DNA of 57,058 bases from Caloramator mitchellensis. GTDB taxonomy: Bacteria; Bacillota; Clostridia; Clostridiales; Caloramatoraceae. The DNA is taken from assembly GCF_001440545.1 (NCBI RefSeq), contig NZ_LKHP01000013.1:1-57058 (forward strand), read 5' to 3'. Below the pieces are notes generated by a model. The model made no database searches, had not been told where the DNA came from, and was given only the letters and a program-made list of their open reading frames with translations. A program made the position numbers and the translations under genes. Below, piece by piece: positions 1-8,015 of this stretch (the stretch's first letter is position 1; the number at the start of each line of letters is the position of its first letter).

Positions 1-111
1 GTATTACACTTTAGTATATTCCCTTGTTATTTTAAATTAGCTTTACTATTCTTCAATATTCTTTATATTTCTCGCTATTTCTATTACCGACACACAAGGC
101 AGTGTGTATTG

Positions 112-154
112 GTGACATTCACTTGATTTCTTGACTTCTTGAGTTGTTTGTCAA
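112..154 (+). repeat. 43-bp dispersed repeat, copy A
   Basis: This is the first of four copies of a 43-bp sequence that begins GTGACATTCACTTGATTTC and ends TTTGTCAA. It contains three tandem 8-base units of the form CTTGANTT. Copy A is identical over its full length to the copy at 54739-54781. Its inverted partner at 1032-1074 lies about 0.9 kb away. No gene is visible on its left within the window. Confidence 0.9.
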
Positions 155-681
155 TTGGGACAAGTGATTGCTGCGCTCTATACCACCTTTTAACCTTTTA
201 CTTTCTCACTGTTATCAAGTATTCTTGATAGTTTTTGTAAAAATTCTCTCTCCTTAATCTACACTCCGTCGAAGAGTGAAATTGTTGTAATAAGTCAGCA
301 ATGTTCTTCAAATGATATACATTAAAGATCATGTCAGACTAAAGTTGACCTTTTAAGAATTGAAATAAAAACGACTCTTGAAAATAGAGATTATTATGCG
401 TTAAAAATAAGATAATAAACGTGTATGATAAAAAATATTATATCATTATTGGCTCAACTTATAATGTTATGGTTAAATTGTTAGCATATCTTGTTCTAAA
501 ATAACTTCTCTAAACCAACTTTATATATAAACTTTTCTATATAATTTAAAAAACTATGAAATAAACCAATCGGTTGGGATAATAGTTTAACAGCTCAAGC
601 AGGGAGAATTTATCCTGCTTTAAATATTCCTACCTCATCTTGTTTCAGAATAGGTTCAATAAAATAAGAAGTTAAAAAAAC

Positions 682-789
682 TGTTTAACTCCTACAGGTA
701 AAAAAATAATCGATGAATTTATTATATTTCCAGTGATGATTTCGACAGCTAAGGAAAAGTTTTGCCATATAAAAACAAGAGCAATTTAA
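682..789 (+). pseudogene. possible coding remnant, 35 codons
   Basis: A plus-strand frame without its own start or ribosome site reads as a plausible protein tail (it contains LTPTGKKIIDEF and AKEKFCHIKTRAI) and ends in TAA. I do not recognise the family. The region around it is full of stops in all frames, so this is at best the eroded 3' end of a gene inside the repeat-bracketed segment. It could also be chance. Confidence 0.25.
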
Positions 790-816
790 ATTAGATACCA
801 TTTAACTAATAAAAAT

Positions 817-843
817 TAGCAGGCTTACATTTAGCGCCTGCTA
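817..843 (+). terminator. terminator-like hairpin
   Basis: Perfect 8-bp arms TAGCAGGC and GCCTGCTA enclose an 11-base loop and are followed by CGTTTTATG. It lies about 28 bases after the putative coding remnant and in the same orientation, which fits the old 3' end of a lost gene. Confidence 0.4.
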
Positions 844-1031
844 CGTTTTATGTCTATTCAACATTCTTAGCTTCATTATTATTTAAACAAAATTATTTAA
901 ACAAAAATAATACTAAACTATGGAATAAATAATTCTGTAGTTGATTATATATGAATTGAACTTTTTTCCTATAGATTTTGCAACATCTTATACTATAAAG
1001 TCCAAAGTTTTCTAGATATAGCTTGGTCGAA

Positions 1032-1074
1032 TTGTCAAACAAATCAAGAACTCAAGAAATCAAGTGAATGTCAC
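1032..1074 (-). repeat. 43-bp dispersed repeat, copy B (inverted)
   Basis: Read on the minus strand this is the same element as copy A with three or four substitutions; its 8-base units are CTTGATTT, CTTGAGTT, CTTGATTT. Its first bases, GTGA, supply the TGA stop codon of the minus-strand gene at 1071-1415, so the element sits exactly at the end of that coding sequence. Confidence 0.9.
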
Positions 1075-1415
1075 TCAACAAGGTTAATCACCTTAATGCC
1101 GCCTTTATAATCTATTTTAATAAGTCCATTTTTGTATAGGTCATCGATAACCAAATCAACAAATTTTTCTGGCTCGGTTACCTTAACCTGCCTTTTACTC
1201 CACCATACGCGGCCTTTGACGTCCTTTATTATGTCTTGGAGTTCGAGTATATTGGCACTTTTTTTGTTTTGCAGGTAAGAAAGTATTTTCTTTTTGGATT
1301 TTTTAAGCAAAACATTTATGAGTTCTTTAGGCAGCAAACTTTCCTTTATGTATCCAACGTATATTAATACCATTGTTATAAGTGCCACAGATATTATATA
1401 TAGTATATATTTCAT
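1071..1415 (-). CDS. small membrane-anchored protein with winged-helix-like tail
   Basis: Unrecognised protein of 114 residues. The start chosen is the ATG at 1413-1415, which has AAGGGGG seven bases upstream; a longer frame from an earlier ATG lacks a site. Residues about 2-22 form one transmembrane segment (ILYIISVALITMVLIYVGYI). The rest is charged and soluble. Its pattern, helices followed by a strand pair near LYKNGLIKIDYKGGIKVI, resembles a winged-helix DNA-binding fold, but that is inference. It follows the OPT transporter gene after a terminator hairpin. The stop codon lies inside the 43-bp repeat, so the natural C-terminus may have been trimmed. Confidence 0.6.
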   Translation of the reverse strand: MKYILYIISVALITMVLIYVGYIKESLLPKELINVLLKKSKKKILSYLQNKKSANILELQDIIKDVKGRVWWSKRQVKVTEPEKFVDLVIDDLYKNGLIKIDYKGGIKVINLVE

Positions 1416-1440
1416 TCTTATCCCCCTTGATTTAAAATTA

Positions 1441-1457
1441 GGCGGCATAATGCCGCC
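1441..1457 (-). terminator. hairpin after the OPT transporter gene
   Basis: A perfect palindrome with 7-8 bp arms (GGCGGCAT/ATGCCGCC) directly follows the transporter stop codon. On the minus strand it is followed by TAATTTTAAAT, a weak terminator tail. It also lies just ahead of the ribosome site of the next gene. Confidence 0.6.
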
Positions 1458-1462
1458 TAAAA

Positions 1463-3394
1463 TTACTTGCTTACTGTTTTATTTTTTGGAACTGCATTCT
1501 TTCCTACATTATCAACATAGAACCAAAGTGATGCAGCAACCAGCAAGAACATAATCAGAGCACCCCATTGTCCAAGAGGCATTTCCTTTAAAGCTAAATC
1601 AACATTAGCATAAGCGAACGCAGCAAGGATAACTCCCATTAATCCTTCGCCTGCAATAAGCCCTGATGAATAAAGAACTCCAACTTCAACCTTTTCCTTT
1701 AAAATATTTTCGTTCTTTTCCTTCTTGTCAAATATTCCTCTTATAATTCCACCAACCATTATAGGTGTTGATAAATGGATTGGTAGATATAGACCTATTG
1801 CTACTGGAAGAGCTGGTATTCCAAATAGTTCAAGCATAACTGATGTTGCAACCCCCATGAATACAAGATTCCATGGAAGGTTTCCATTCATTATACCTTC
1901 AATAACAAGCTTCATCAATGTAGCCTGTGGAGCACCAAGTTCCTTTGAACCAAATGTATACGCTTGATTTAACATTATCAAAATAAAACCAATTACAACT
2001 GCTGATGAAAGAACACCAACTATTTCACCGAGCTGCTGCTTCCATGGAGTAGCACCAACAAGATAACCTGTCTTTAAGTCCTGTGAAGTATCGCCGGCAA
2101 TTGCTGCAGATGTGCAGATAACTGCTCCAATTACAAGCGCTGCAATCATACCCTTTTGTCCCGAATATCCAGCAGCCTTTAATATAACTGTTGTAATCAA
2201 GAGCGTTGCAATTGTCATACCTGAAACTGGGTTTGATGAACTTCCAACAAGACCAACTATTCTTGATGATACTGTTACAAAGAAGAAACCAAATATAGCA
2301 ATCAATATAGCTCCAAGAGGCCCAACTGGGATTTGCGGTAATACTGCCATTAACACAACAAGAACTAAAACACCGCCTATAATCCACTTAACATCAAGGT
2401 CGCTGTCTGTTCTTTCAATCTTACCAACAGCCTTAGCTCCAAATCCCTTCATCGCATCTTTGAATGAATTGATTATGGTTGGAAGAGCCTTGATTAAGCT
2501 TATTATACCGCCTGTTGCAACAGCACCGGCACCGATATATCTTATATATCTGCTCCAAATTCCCCAGTATCCAAGTTCCTTAATAGGAGCTGGAGCTGGG
2601 AATATTGGTTCTGCAATATATTGACCAAAGAATGTTATCATCGGGATAAATGCAAGCCATGCAAGTATTGCACCGCCAAGCATATAAGCTGATATTCTTG
2701 GTCCTATAATAAATCCAACTCCAAGCAATGCTGGATAAACGTCTCCACCGATTGCAGCACCTTCATAACCTTTGATTTCCCATTCAATTTCTGTTGGGAA
2801 CAATTTCATTCCATCGCCTAAGAACTTATAAACAAGTCCTATAAGACCACCAATGAATATATACTTTGCTCCTGTTCCGCCTTCTTCACCAGCAACTAAA
2901 ACTTCTGCACAAGCAACTCCTTCTGGATATGGCAAAACACCATGCTCTTGAACTATTAAATATCTTCTAATAGGAATCATGAAAAGAACTCCAAGTGCAC
3001 CACCTACGAATGTAATAAGTCCCATAGTAAGCGCATCTGGGCTTTCTCCCCATAAGAATAGAGCTGGAAGTGTAAATATTGCACCTGCAGCAAGGGATTC
3101 ACCAGCTGATGCTATTGTTTGAACTAAGTTGTTTTCAAGAATTGACTTTCTCTTTAAAATAACTCTCACAATAGCCATTGAAATAACTGCAGCTGGTATT
3201 GATGCTGATATAGTCATACCTACCTTAAGTCCAAGATAAGCGTTTGCAGCACCAAACACGATTGATAAGAGCACACCCACCACGATTGATAACACCGTAA
3301 ATTCTGGCATTACCTTATCTGATGGAATGTAAGGGATATACTTCTGTCCTTCCTTTAAGCCATAAGCTCCTTCCGGTAAACCATTTCTTGACAT
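1463..3394 (-). CDS. OPT family oligopeptide/metal-chelate transporter
   Basis: Integral membrane transporter of the OPT superfamily, which imports small peptides or metal-chelate complexes (the plant branch is YSL). About 643 residues with many hydrophobic segments, the family's usual size and layout. The N-terminal GAANAYLGLKVGMTIS and the later YPEGVACAEVLVAGE segment are typical of the bacterial OPT group. The start chosen is the ATG at 3392-3394, preceded by GGGAGGG at good spacing; an upstream ATG overlaps that site. It is a single-gene unit with a hairpin after it. A Fur-like box lies 126 bp upstream (3520-3534), which would fit iron-chelate uptake, but substrate is unproven. Confidence 0.9.
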   Translation of the reverse strand: MSRNGLPEGAYGLKEGQKYIPYIPSDKVMPEFTVLSIVVGVLLSIVFGAANAYLGLKVGMTISASIPAAVISMAIVRVILKRKSILENNLVQTIASAGESLAAGAIFTLPALFLWGESPDALTMGLITFVGGALGVLFMIPIRRYLIVQEHGVLPYPEGVACAEVLVAGEEGGTGAKYIFIGGLIGLVYKFLGDGMKLFPTEIEWEIKGYEGAAIGGDVYPALLGVGFIIGPRISAYMLGGAILAWLAFIPMITFFGQYIAEPIFPAPAPIKELGYWGIWSRYIRYIGAGAVATGGIISLIKALPTIINSFKDAMKGFGAKAVGKIERTDSDLDVKWIIGGVLVLVVLMAVLPQIPVGPLGAILIAIFGFFFVTVSSRIVGLVGSSSNPVSGMTIATLLITTVILKAAGYSGQKGMIAALVIGAVICTSAAIAGDTSQDLKTGYLVGATPWKQQLGEIVGVLSSAVVIGFILIMLNQAYTFGSKELGAPQATLMKLVIEGIMNGNLPWNLVFMGVATSVMLELFGIPALPVAIGLYLPIHLSTPIMVGGIIRGIFDKKEKNENILKEKVEVGVLYSSGLIAGEGLMGVILAAFAYANVDLALKEMPLGQWGALIMFLLVAASLWFYVDNVGKNAVPKNKTVSK

Positions 3395-3518
3395 AAAATC
3401 CCTCCCCATAAAATTATTTACTTATATTAAATTATATTTCTATAAGATATAATATTTTCCTGCTTATATTTCAAAAAATTAAGAAAATTTTTAATAAAAA
3501 TTAAACATGATTTTGATA

Positions 3519-3553
3519 TTGACATTCATTATCATTTATGTTATATTGATAAT
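3519..3553 (+). promoter_or_regulatory. plus-strand promoter overlapping a Fur-like box
   Basis: TTGACA at 3519-3524, a 17-base spacer and TATATT at 3542-3547 make a near-consensus sigma-A promoter pointing right. The 15-mer TGACATTCATTATCA at 3520-3534 matches the 7-1-7 Fur box (TGATAATNATTATCA) at 13 of 15 positions. A second TGATAAT lies at 3547-3553. No plus-strand protein gene follows. Confidence 0.6.
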
Positions 3554-3645
3554 AGATAGAATGCCAAATGACCCCTAACACATAAATGACACTTTACCCC
3601 TATCACAAAGCAAAAGCTTCGGGCAAATGCCCGAAGCTTTTTATT
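3554..3645 (+). ncRNA. candidate small RNA (about 90 nt)
   Basis: A transcript from the promoter at 3519-3547 would start near 3554 and end at the strong hairpin at 3612-3641, followed by TTTATTTT. There is no ORF worth the name between them. The Fur-like box over the -35 region suggests iron control of this RNA. The 3' part would also be antisense to the end of porB mRNA. This is inferred from signals only; the hairpin is needed anyway as the porB terminator. Confidence 0.35.
3612..3641. terminator. bidirectional terminator after porB
   Basis: A perfect 14-bp inverted repeat (AAAAGCTTCGGGCA / TGCCCGAAGCTTTT) begins at the porB stop codon. On the minus strand the tail is TTTTGCTTTG; on the plus strand it is TTTTTATTTTA. 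It ends the por operon and could also end the candidate small RNA. Confidence 0.85.
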
Positions 3646-4585
3646 TTACTCCTGCAAGATACAGAAGTTTTTCCCATCTTCTATCTACTTCTTCTTGTAT
3701 CTTTTGAATTATGTGTTCATTTTCTGGCTTAAATAGATGCTTAAATCTTCCTTGTGGCTTTAGCCATTCAGTTATTGGCTTCTTTTCCTTTGGAATGTAG
3801 TTTATCTTGTAAACTCCATTTTCAACTTCGTAAAGTGGCCAGAAGCATGTATCTACTGCAAGCTTCATTAGTTCAAGTTCTGTTGCAGTATCGCATCTCC
3901 ATCCTCTTGGACATGGAGTCAATACGTTCATGAATTTTGGTCCAACTGTGTTAAATGCTTTTTCAGCCTTGTTGTAAAGGTCGAACATATAAGGTGTTCC
4001 AGGAATAACAGGAACAGATTGAGCAACATAAGGAAGGTTATGCGCAACCATTATTTCAGTCAGATCCTTTCTGAATTGTTCCTTTCCTGGTTTTGCTTTT
4101 CCAGCAGGTGAAGTTGTTGTATCAGCACCCATTGGAGTTGCTGATGACCTTTGAATACCTGTGTTCATGTATGCACCGTTGTCGTAGCATACATAAAGCA
4201 TATCATGACCTCTTTCCATTGCACCTGAAAGTGATTGAAGACCGATGTCGTATGTTCCACCGTCTCCACCGAAGGCTATAAACTTATACTTTCCATCAAC
4301 AAGTCCTTTTCTTTGCATAGCCTTAAAAGCAGCTTCAGCACCGCTGCCAGTAGCTGCAGCATTTTCAAATGCTGTGTGTATCCATGAATCCTTCCATGCT
4401 GTATATGGATAAAGACATGATGAAACTTCAAGACATCCTGTTGCATTTGATATAACTGCTCTTTCATCATCCTTTAGTGCTTTTAAAATCCAGTTAACAA
4501 CCATTGGTGCACCGCAACCCGCGCACATTCTATGTCCACCAGTAAATCTTACCTTCTTATTAGAAAGTTCCTTTAAATTTGGCAT
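3641..4585 (-). CDS. porB: pyruvate:ferredoxin oxidoreductase, beta subunit
   Basis: Thiamine-diphosphate subunit of the four-subunit pyruvate synthase, which converts pyruvate plus CoA to acetyl-CoA, CO2 and reduced ferredoxin in the cytoplasm. 314 residues, normal for the family. The TPP/Mg site is visible as GGDGGTYDIG followed by YDNGAYMNTG. Cysteines C21 and C24 (CAGCG), C51 (ATGCLE) and the one in TPCPRGW match the four ligands of its [4Fe-4S] cluster. It is the last gene of porG-porD-porA-porB, 11 bases after porA, with GGAGGTG before its ATG. Pyruvate as the substrate is inferred from the subunit set; other 2-oxoacids are possible. Confidence 0.92.
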   Translation of the reverse strand: MPNLKELSNKKVRFTGGHRMCAGCGAPMVVNWILKALKDDERAVISNATGCLEVSSCLYPYTAWKDSWIHTAFENAAATGSGAEAAFKAMQRKGLVDGKYKFIAFGGDGGTYDIGLQSLSGAMERGHDMLYVCYDNGAYMNTGIQRSSATPMGADTTTSPAGKAKPGKEQFRKDLTEIMVAHNLPYVAQSVPVIPGTPYMFDLYNKAEKAFNTVGPKFMNVLTPCPRGWRCDTATELELMKLAVDTCFWPLYEVENGVYKINYIPKEKKPITEWLKPQGRFKHLFKPENEHIIQKIQEEVDRRWEKLLYLAGVK

Positions 4586-4596
4586 AGCTACACCTC

Positions 4597-5775
4597 CTAT
4601 TCTCTTACTCCTAAGTAGTTGTAGATTTCATATTTTCCTGTTTCAATTGCCTTGAATAAGTCTGAGTAAACCTGTTCGATATTTTCGCTTCTTACGTCTC
4701 TTCCACCAAGACCATATATATAGTTTGTAATAATCTTTCCATCCACTTTTCCATACATAGCACTTCTGATTTCAGTAAATAATGGACCACCTGCTGCTGA
4801 GAAGCTGTCGGCCTTATCCATTACTGCAACAGCCTTAACATTCTTTAGAGCTTCTGCTATTTCTTCTGCTGGGAATGGTCTGAAGACTCTTATCTTTATA
4901 AGACCAACCTTCTTTCCTTGTGCTCTTAAATTATCAACAACAAACTTTGCAGTTCCCGCAGTTGAGTTAATTACAACTATTGCAGCTTCTGCATCTTCCA
5001 TCTTATATTCTTCAAAGAAGCTATACTTTCTTCCAGTTAACTTTTCATATTCTGCAGCAACTTCAAGTATTACCTTCTTTGCATTTTTCATAGCTTCTGC
5101 TTGAAGTCTCTTATGTTCGAAGTAGTGGTTTGGCAGGTCAAGTGGTCCCATTGATATTGGGTCTTGTCCAAGAAGTGCAAATGGTGCTTCTCTCTTTACT
5201 CCTACAAACTTCTTAACATCTTCATCATCAAGCATTTCAAGGTTTTCAACAGCATGGCTTGTTATGAATCCATCGTAGCAAACCATAACTGGGAGTTGAA
5301 CATCCTTGTGTTCTCCTATTCTAATTGCCTGCATTAAATTATCATAAGCTTCTTGAGCTGATTCACCATAAAGCTGAATCCAGCCTGAATCTCTTGCACC
5401 CATTGTGTCTGAATGGTCGTTATGTATATTTATTGGTCCTGAAAGTGCTCTGTTTGTAACAGCAAGAACCATTGGTAGTCTCATTGAAGCTCCAACATAA
5501 AGCATTTCCCACATAAGTGCAAGACCTGCTGATGCTGTAGCTGTCATAACTCTTCCACCTGCTGCTGCAGCACCAATACATGCTGACATAGCACTGTGTT
5601 CTGATTCAACTGGAACGAATTCTGTGTCTACTTCGCCGTTAGCAACGAACTGTGAGAAGTATTGTGGAACTTCTGTAGATGGTGTTATAGGGAACGCAGC
5701 AACAACATCTGGGTTGATTTGTTTCATACCATATGCAACTGCTTCATTACCGCTTAAGCTAACTCTCTTTGCCAT
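4597..5775 (-). CDS. porA: pyruvate:ferredoxin oxidoreductase, alpha subunit
   Basis: Alpha subunit of the archaeal-type pyruvate synthase, 392 residues. The N-terminal pyrimidine-binding domain shows AFPITPSTEVPQYF and ESEHSAMSACIGAAAAGGR, both typical of the family. The C-terminal part from about residue 265 (AAIVVINSTAGTAKFVVDNL) is the domain II fold involved in CoA binding. It pairs with porB to form the TPP active site. Start ATG with GGGGAGG nine bases upstream; 18 bases separate it from porD. Splitting the enzyme into four genes rather than one large PFOR is common in thermophilic and some clostridial anaerobes. Confidence 0.92.
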   Translation of the reverse strand: MAKRVSLSGNEAVAYGMKQINPDVVAAFPITPSTEVPQYFSQFVANGEVDTEFVPVESEHSAMSACIGAAAAGGRVMTATASAGLALMWEMLYVGASMRLPMVLAVTNRALSGPINIHNDHSDTMGARDSGWIQLYGESAQEAYDNLMQAIRIGEHKDVQLPVMVCYDGFITSHAVENLEMLDDEDVKKFVGVKREAPFALLGQDPISMGPLDLPNHYFEHKRLQAEAMKNAKKVILEVAAEYEKLTGRKYSFFEEYKMEDAEAAIVVINSTAGTAKFVVDNLRAQGKKVGLIKIRVFRPFPAEEIAEALKNVKAVAVMDKADSFSAAGGPLFTEIRSAMYGKVDGKIITNYIYGLGGRDVRSENIEQVYSDLFKAIETGKYEIYNYLGVRE

Positions 5776-5793
5776 ATTCTAATCCTCCCCTCA

Positions 5794-6096
5794 TTATTCT
5801 TCTGGAACAAAGTCAAGTGCGCCGAACTTACATTGCTTTGTGCAAACTCCGCATCCCTTGCAGTGATCATAGTCAAATCCTGTAAGCTTTCCGTTTTCAA
5901 CTAATATTGAGTTGTCTGGACATACTACCCAGCAAAGTAGGCAGTGCTTACATTTTTCTTCATGCCATACTGGTCTCATTGCTCTCCAGTCACCAGTTTT
6001 AAAATCCTCTGCATTACCTGCGTCTATTACTACTCCACCTGGTGTAGTTTCTCTCCAAGTAGTGTTTGGTGTTATGTTCATTTTTCTATTATTCAT
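5794..6096 (-). CDS. porD: pyruvate:ferredoxin oxidoreductase, delta subunit
   Basis: Ferredoxin-like subunit of 100 residues carrying two [4Fe-4S] clusters that pass electrons from the TPP site to free ferredoxin. Both cluster motifs are complete: CKHCLLCWVVCPD and CKGCGVCTKQC. The N-terminal extension of about 45 residues is usual for PorD. Its ATG overlaps the end of porG by 8 bases and has GAGGTG seven bases upstream, which indicates translational coupling. Confidence 0.92.
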   Translation of the reverse strand: MNNRKMNITPNTTWRETTPGGVVIDAGNAEDFKTGDWRAMRPVWHEEKCKHCLLCWVVCPDNSILVENGKLTGFDYDHCKGCGVCTKQCKFGALDFVPEE

Positions 6097-6667
6097 TTCC
6101 CTTCACCTCCTCAAGTGCTCTCTTAACAGCCTCCATGTTCTTTGGAACAACCTGTGGCTTATTAGCAAACTTGTGCTTGAATGAAGCTTCGATGTCATTT
6201 AAGAATACATCAACTGGGATAACTTCTGTAATCTTTACAACTGCAGCAAGCATTGGAGTATTTGGGAAGTAAGCCCCAAGTGTTTCTTCTGAAATCTTTC
6301 TTGCGTCAATTGTATAAACCTTTCCATTGTAATTCAATTCTTTTTTAATTTCTTCTGGTGATTTTGCAGTATTAACTATAACTGCACCATTTTCCTTTAA
6401 TCCTGCTGTAACTGGAACTGACTTAATTAATGTTTCATCAACAACAACTACATAATCTGGTTCGTAGATATTGCTGTGGATTGATATTGGGTCATCACTA
6501 ATTCTGTTATAAGCAGTAATTGGTGCACCCATTCTTTCTGGACCGTATTCTGGGAAACCTTGAATATACTTTCCAGTATTAAAAGCTACTTCTGCAAGTA
6601 ATAATGAAGCTGTCTTAGCACCTTGTCCACCACGACCGTGCCAACGAATTTCAACAAGCTTACCCAT
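6089..6667 (-). CDS. porG: pyruvate:ferredoxin oxidoreductase, gamma subunit
   Basis: Gamma subunit of 192 residues, the CoA-domain-like part of the complex. The opening EIRWHGRGGQGAKTASLLLAE and the later GFPEYGPERMGAPITAYNRI are signatures of this family. It is the first gene of the por operon, preceded by GGGAGG and by a sigma-A promoter at 6809-6837, leaving a leader of about 130 bases. The order gamma-delta-alpha-beta is the standard one. Confidence 0.92.
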   Translation of the reverse strand: MGKLVEIRWHGRGGQGAKTASLLLAEVAFNTGKYIQGFPEYGPERMGAPITAYNRISDDPISIHSNIYEPDYVVVVDETLIKSVPVTAGLKENGAVIVNTAKSPEEIKKELNYNGKVYTIDARKISEETLGAYFPNTPMLAAVVKITEVIPVDVFLNDIEASFKHKFANKPQVVPKNMEAVKRALEEVKGNE

Positions 6668-6808
6668 TTGTTTTTTCCTCCCTTCAACTACTTATATTAT
6701 CTTCAGGCTTTGCCCAAAGCGTGAAACAATAATAATTATTTGTTAATAACACATTGTAAAAGATAGATAAAATAAGGATGGTTAAAATTATAACAGCATA
6801 CAAATTAG

Positions 6809-6837
6809 ATTGTAACAAAGCAGGTAATTAAAGTCAA
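6809..6837 (-). promoter_or_regulatory. promoter of porGDAB
   Basis: Read leftward: TTGACT (6832-6837), a 17-base spacer, TACAAT (6809-6814). It lies 142 bases ahead of porG, with no terminator or ORF between them. Confidence 0.7.
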
Positions 6838-6844
6838 TAATTGC

Positions 6845-6882
6845 AATAAATAAAAAAGCTGCATTAGTTAAAACTAACGCAG
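6845..6882 (-). terminator. terminator of the yaaL-bofA unit
   Basis: Arms CTGCGTTAGTT and AACTAATGCAG (one mismatch) followed by CTTTTTTATTT on the minus strand, four bases after the bofA stop codon. Confidence 0.85.
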
Positions 6883-6885
6883 TTT

Positions 6886-7155
6886 CTAAGGATAAATGAA
6901 GTATTTTATCATGAGTATTAAGCCGAAACCTGGTATGCCTAAAACGCCTACGAAAAACGAGTTTATAATATTCAGTGGTATTGCAAATTTGAATACAGCC
7001 AGCACCAAATTTATTGCAAATATTATTAGTCCGCCAATTGCTGTTTTAATTAACACCTTAATTACAATCAAATTTTTCATCTTCATTGAAATTACAATAA
7101 GTAGTAATAGTGCTACAATCAATAAATAATTAACTACGTTTTGATCAAGAACCAT
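6886..7155 (-). CDS. bofA: BofA-like inhibitor of pro-sigma-K processing
   Basis: Small membrane protein of 89 residues of the BofA family, which in Bacillus holds back the SpoIVFB protease so that pro-sigma-K is cleaved only at the proper time in the mother cell. Seen: three hydrophobic segments and the characteristic C-terminal NSFFVGVLGIPGFGLILM. The start has GGGGGG seven bases upstream. It sits after a DUF2508 gene exactly as in the classic recR-yaaL-bofA order, although recR is now 6 kb away. Confidence 0.88.
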   Translation of the reverse strand: MVLDQNVVNYLLIVALLLLIVISMKMKNLIVIKVLIKTAIGGLIIFAINLVLAVFKFAIPLNIINSFFVGVLGIPGFGLILMIKYFIYP

Positions 7156-7198
7156 ATAAATCCCCCCTTATAAATTTATTCGGAAGAGATTTTTTATA

Positions 7199-7420
7199 TT
7201 ACCTCAATTTTTTAATCAAATATGCTATCTTCTTTTCTACAGCCTTTTCAGCAAAAATTGCAAACTCAATAAGGTCTGGGTCATCAACATAGTTGATGTA
7301 ATCTCTAATATTTTCAAGCTCAGCAACTGCATTTTTAAACTCTTCCATATACAACTTTTTGTTTTGAGCCATTTCATCCTCTGTCTTTGTTTTTGCCAAG
7401 ATGCTTAATTTTACTTCCAT
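7199..7420 (-). CDS. yaaL: DUF2508 protein (YaaL family)
   Basis: Conserved protein of unknown function, 73 residues from the ATG at 7418-7420, which has GGGGGTG five bases upstream; an earlier in-frame start lacks a site. The core MEEFKNAVAELENIRDYINY followed by DPDLIEFAIF is typical of DUF2508 proteins that lie between recR and bofA in Firmicutes. It forms a two-gene unit with bofA, 43 bases away. Mostly helical and charged, probably cytoplasmic. Confidence 0.8.
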   Translation of the reverse strand: MEVKLSILAKTKTEDEMAQNKKLYMEEFKNAVAELENIRDYINYVDDPDLIEFAIFAEKAVEKKIAYLIKKLR

Positions 7421-7487
7421 TTTTACACCCCCATTTGTTTTATCTATGATTATTGCCATATAAAATGGGGTTTATACATCTTTTCGT

Positions 7488-7517
7488 AAAAAATTAGGAC
7501 GAGCTAAAACTCGTCCT
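7488..7517 (-). terminator. terminator after the CBS gene
   Basis: Perfect 8-bp arms AGGACGAG/CTCGTCCT (7496-7503 and 7510-7517) with AATTTTTT on the minus-strand side. It overlaps the stop codon of the CBS-domain gene and separates it from yaaL-bofA. Confidence 0.85.
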
Positions 7518-7893
7518 AACTATTTTCTTCAATAAATCTATCTACAATATCTTCCAGTGCAATCAATCCGATTACTTTATTCCCTTTAACAATTGGAATT
7601 GCTGACACGTTATTTTGTCTTAGCAACTTAGCAACATCAACAATACTATCTTCTTCTTTTGCAGTTATTACTTTTTTTGTCATAGCAATTTCAACAGGAT
7701 ATACTGCAAAGTGCCCTGTTTCCTTTAAAAATCTATAAATATCCGCTTTAACTATTATGCCCTTCAAATTGTCATCTCCATCAACCACAACAGCAACGCT
7801 CTTCTTTTTCTCTTCCATTTTTGTAAGAGCGTCATTTACAGACTCATCCACCCTTAATTTTATAAAATCATTTGATAATATGTTTTTCACCAT
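7516..7893 (-). CDS. two-CBS-domain protein
   Basis: Stand-alone CBS pair of about 125 residues. Such modules bind adenine nucleotides or related ligands and signal energy state; the partner is unknown here. The two repeats are visible: residues about 8-55 (VDESVNDALTKMEEKKKSVA, then GIIVKADIYRFL) and 68-122 (AKEEDSIVDVAKLLRQNNVS, then VIGLIALEDIVDRFIEE). The ATG at 7891-7893 has AGAGGTG six bases upstream; the longer reading starts at a GTG inside that site. It is a single gene inside the segment that splits recR from yaaL. Confidence 0.85.
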   Translation of the reverse strand: MVKNILSNDFIKLRVDESVNDALTKMEEKKKSVAVVVDGDDNLKGIIVKADIYRFLKETGHFAVYPVEIAMTKKVITAKEEDSIVDVAKLLRQNNVSAIPIVKGNKVIGLIALEDIVDRFIEENS

Positions 7894-8015
7894 AATTATC
7901 ACCTCTTATGATAATTATATCGAATTTTCTGAAGTTATTCTACTTCGATTTTCAGTTATAGTTTATTTTGCGTTGCACCGAACCTACTCACCTGTTAAGT
8001 ATGATCCACTATTCA

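Larger units (their letters stand above)
155..1031. other. gene-free degenerate segment between inverted repeats
   Basis: No convincing gene lies in this 0.88 kb. It is AT-rich and holds two hairpins: arms AGCAGG/CCTGCT at 598-603 and 614-619, and arms TAGCAGGC/GCCTGCTA at 817-824 and 836-843. The second is followed by a weak T-run and could terminate plus-strand transcripts. A short protein-like frame ends at 789 (separate entry). Inverted copies of the 43-bp repeat bracket the segment, so it may be a decayed mobile element; that is inference, as no transposase is recognisable. Confidence 0.5.

Noticed and set aside
112-1074. The 43-bp repeats as a CRISPR array
   Set aside because: Only four copies, far apart and in both orientations, without regular spacers or cas genes.
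2112-2624. Plus-strand ORF of 170 codons inside the OPT transporter gene
   Set aside because: Antisense shadow of a clear membrane-transporter gene; composition follows the complementary strand.
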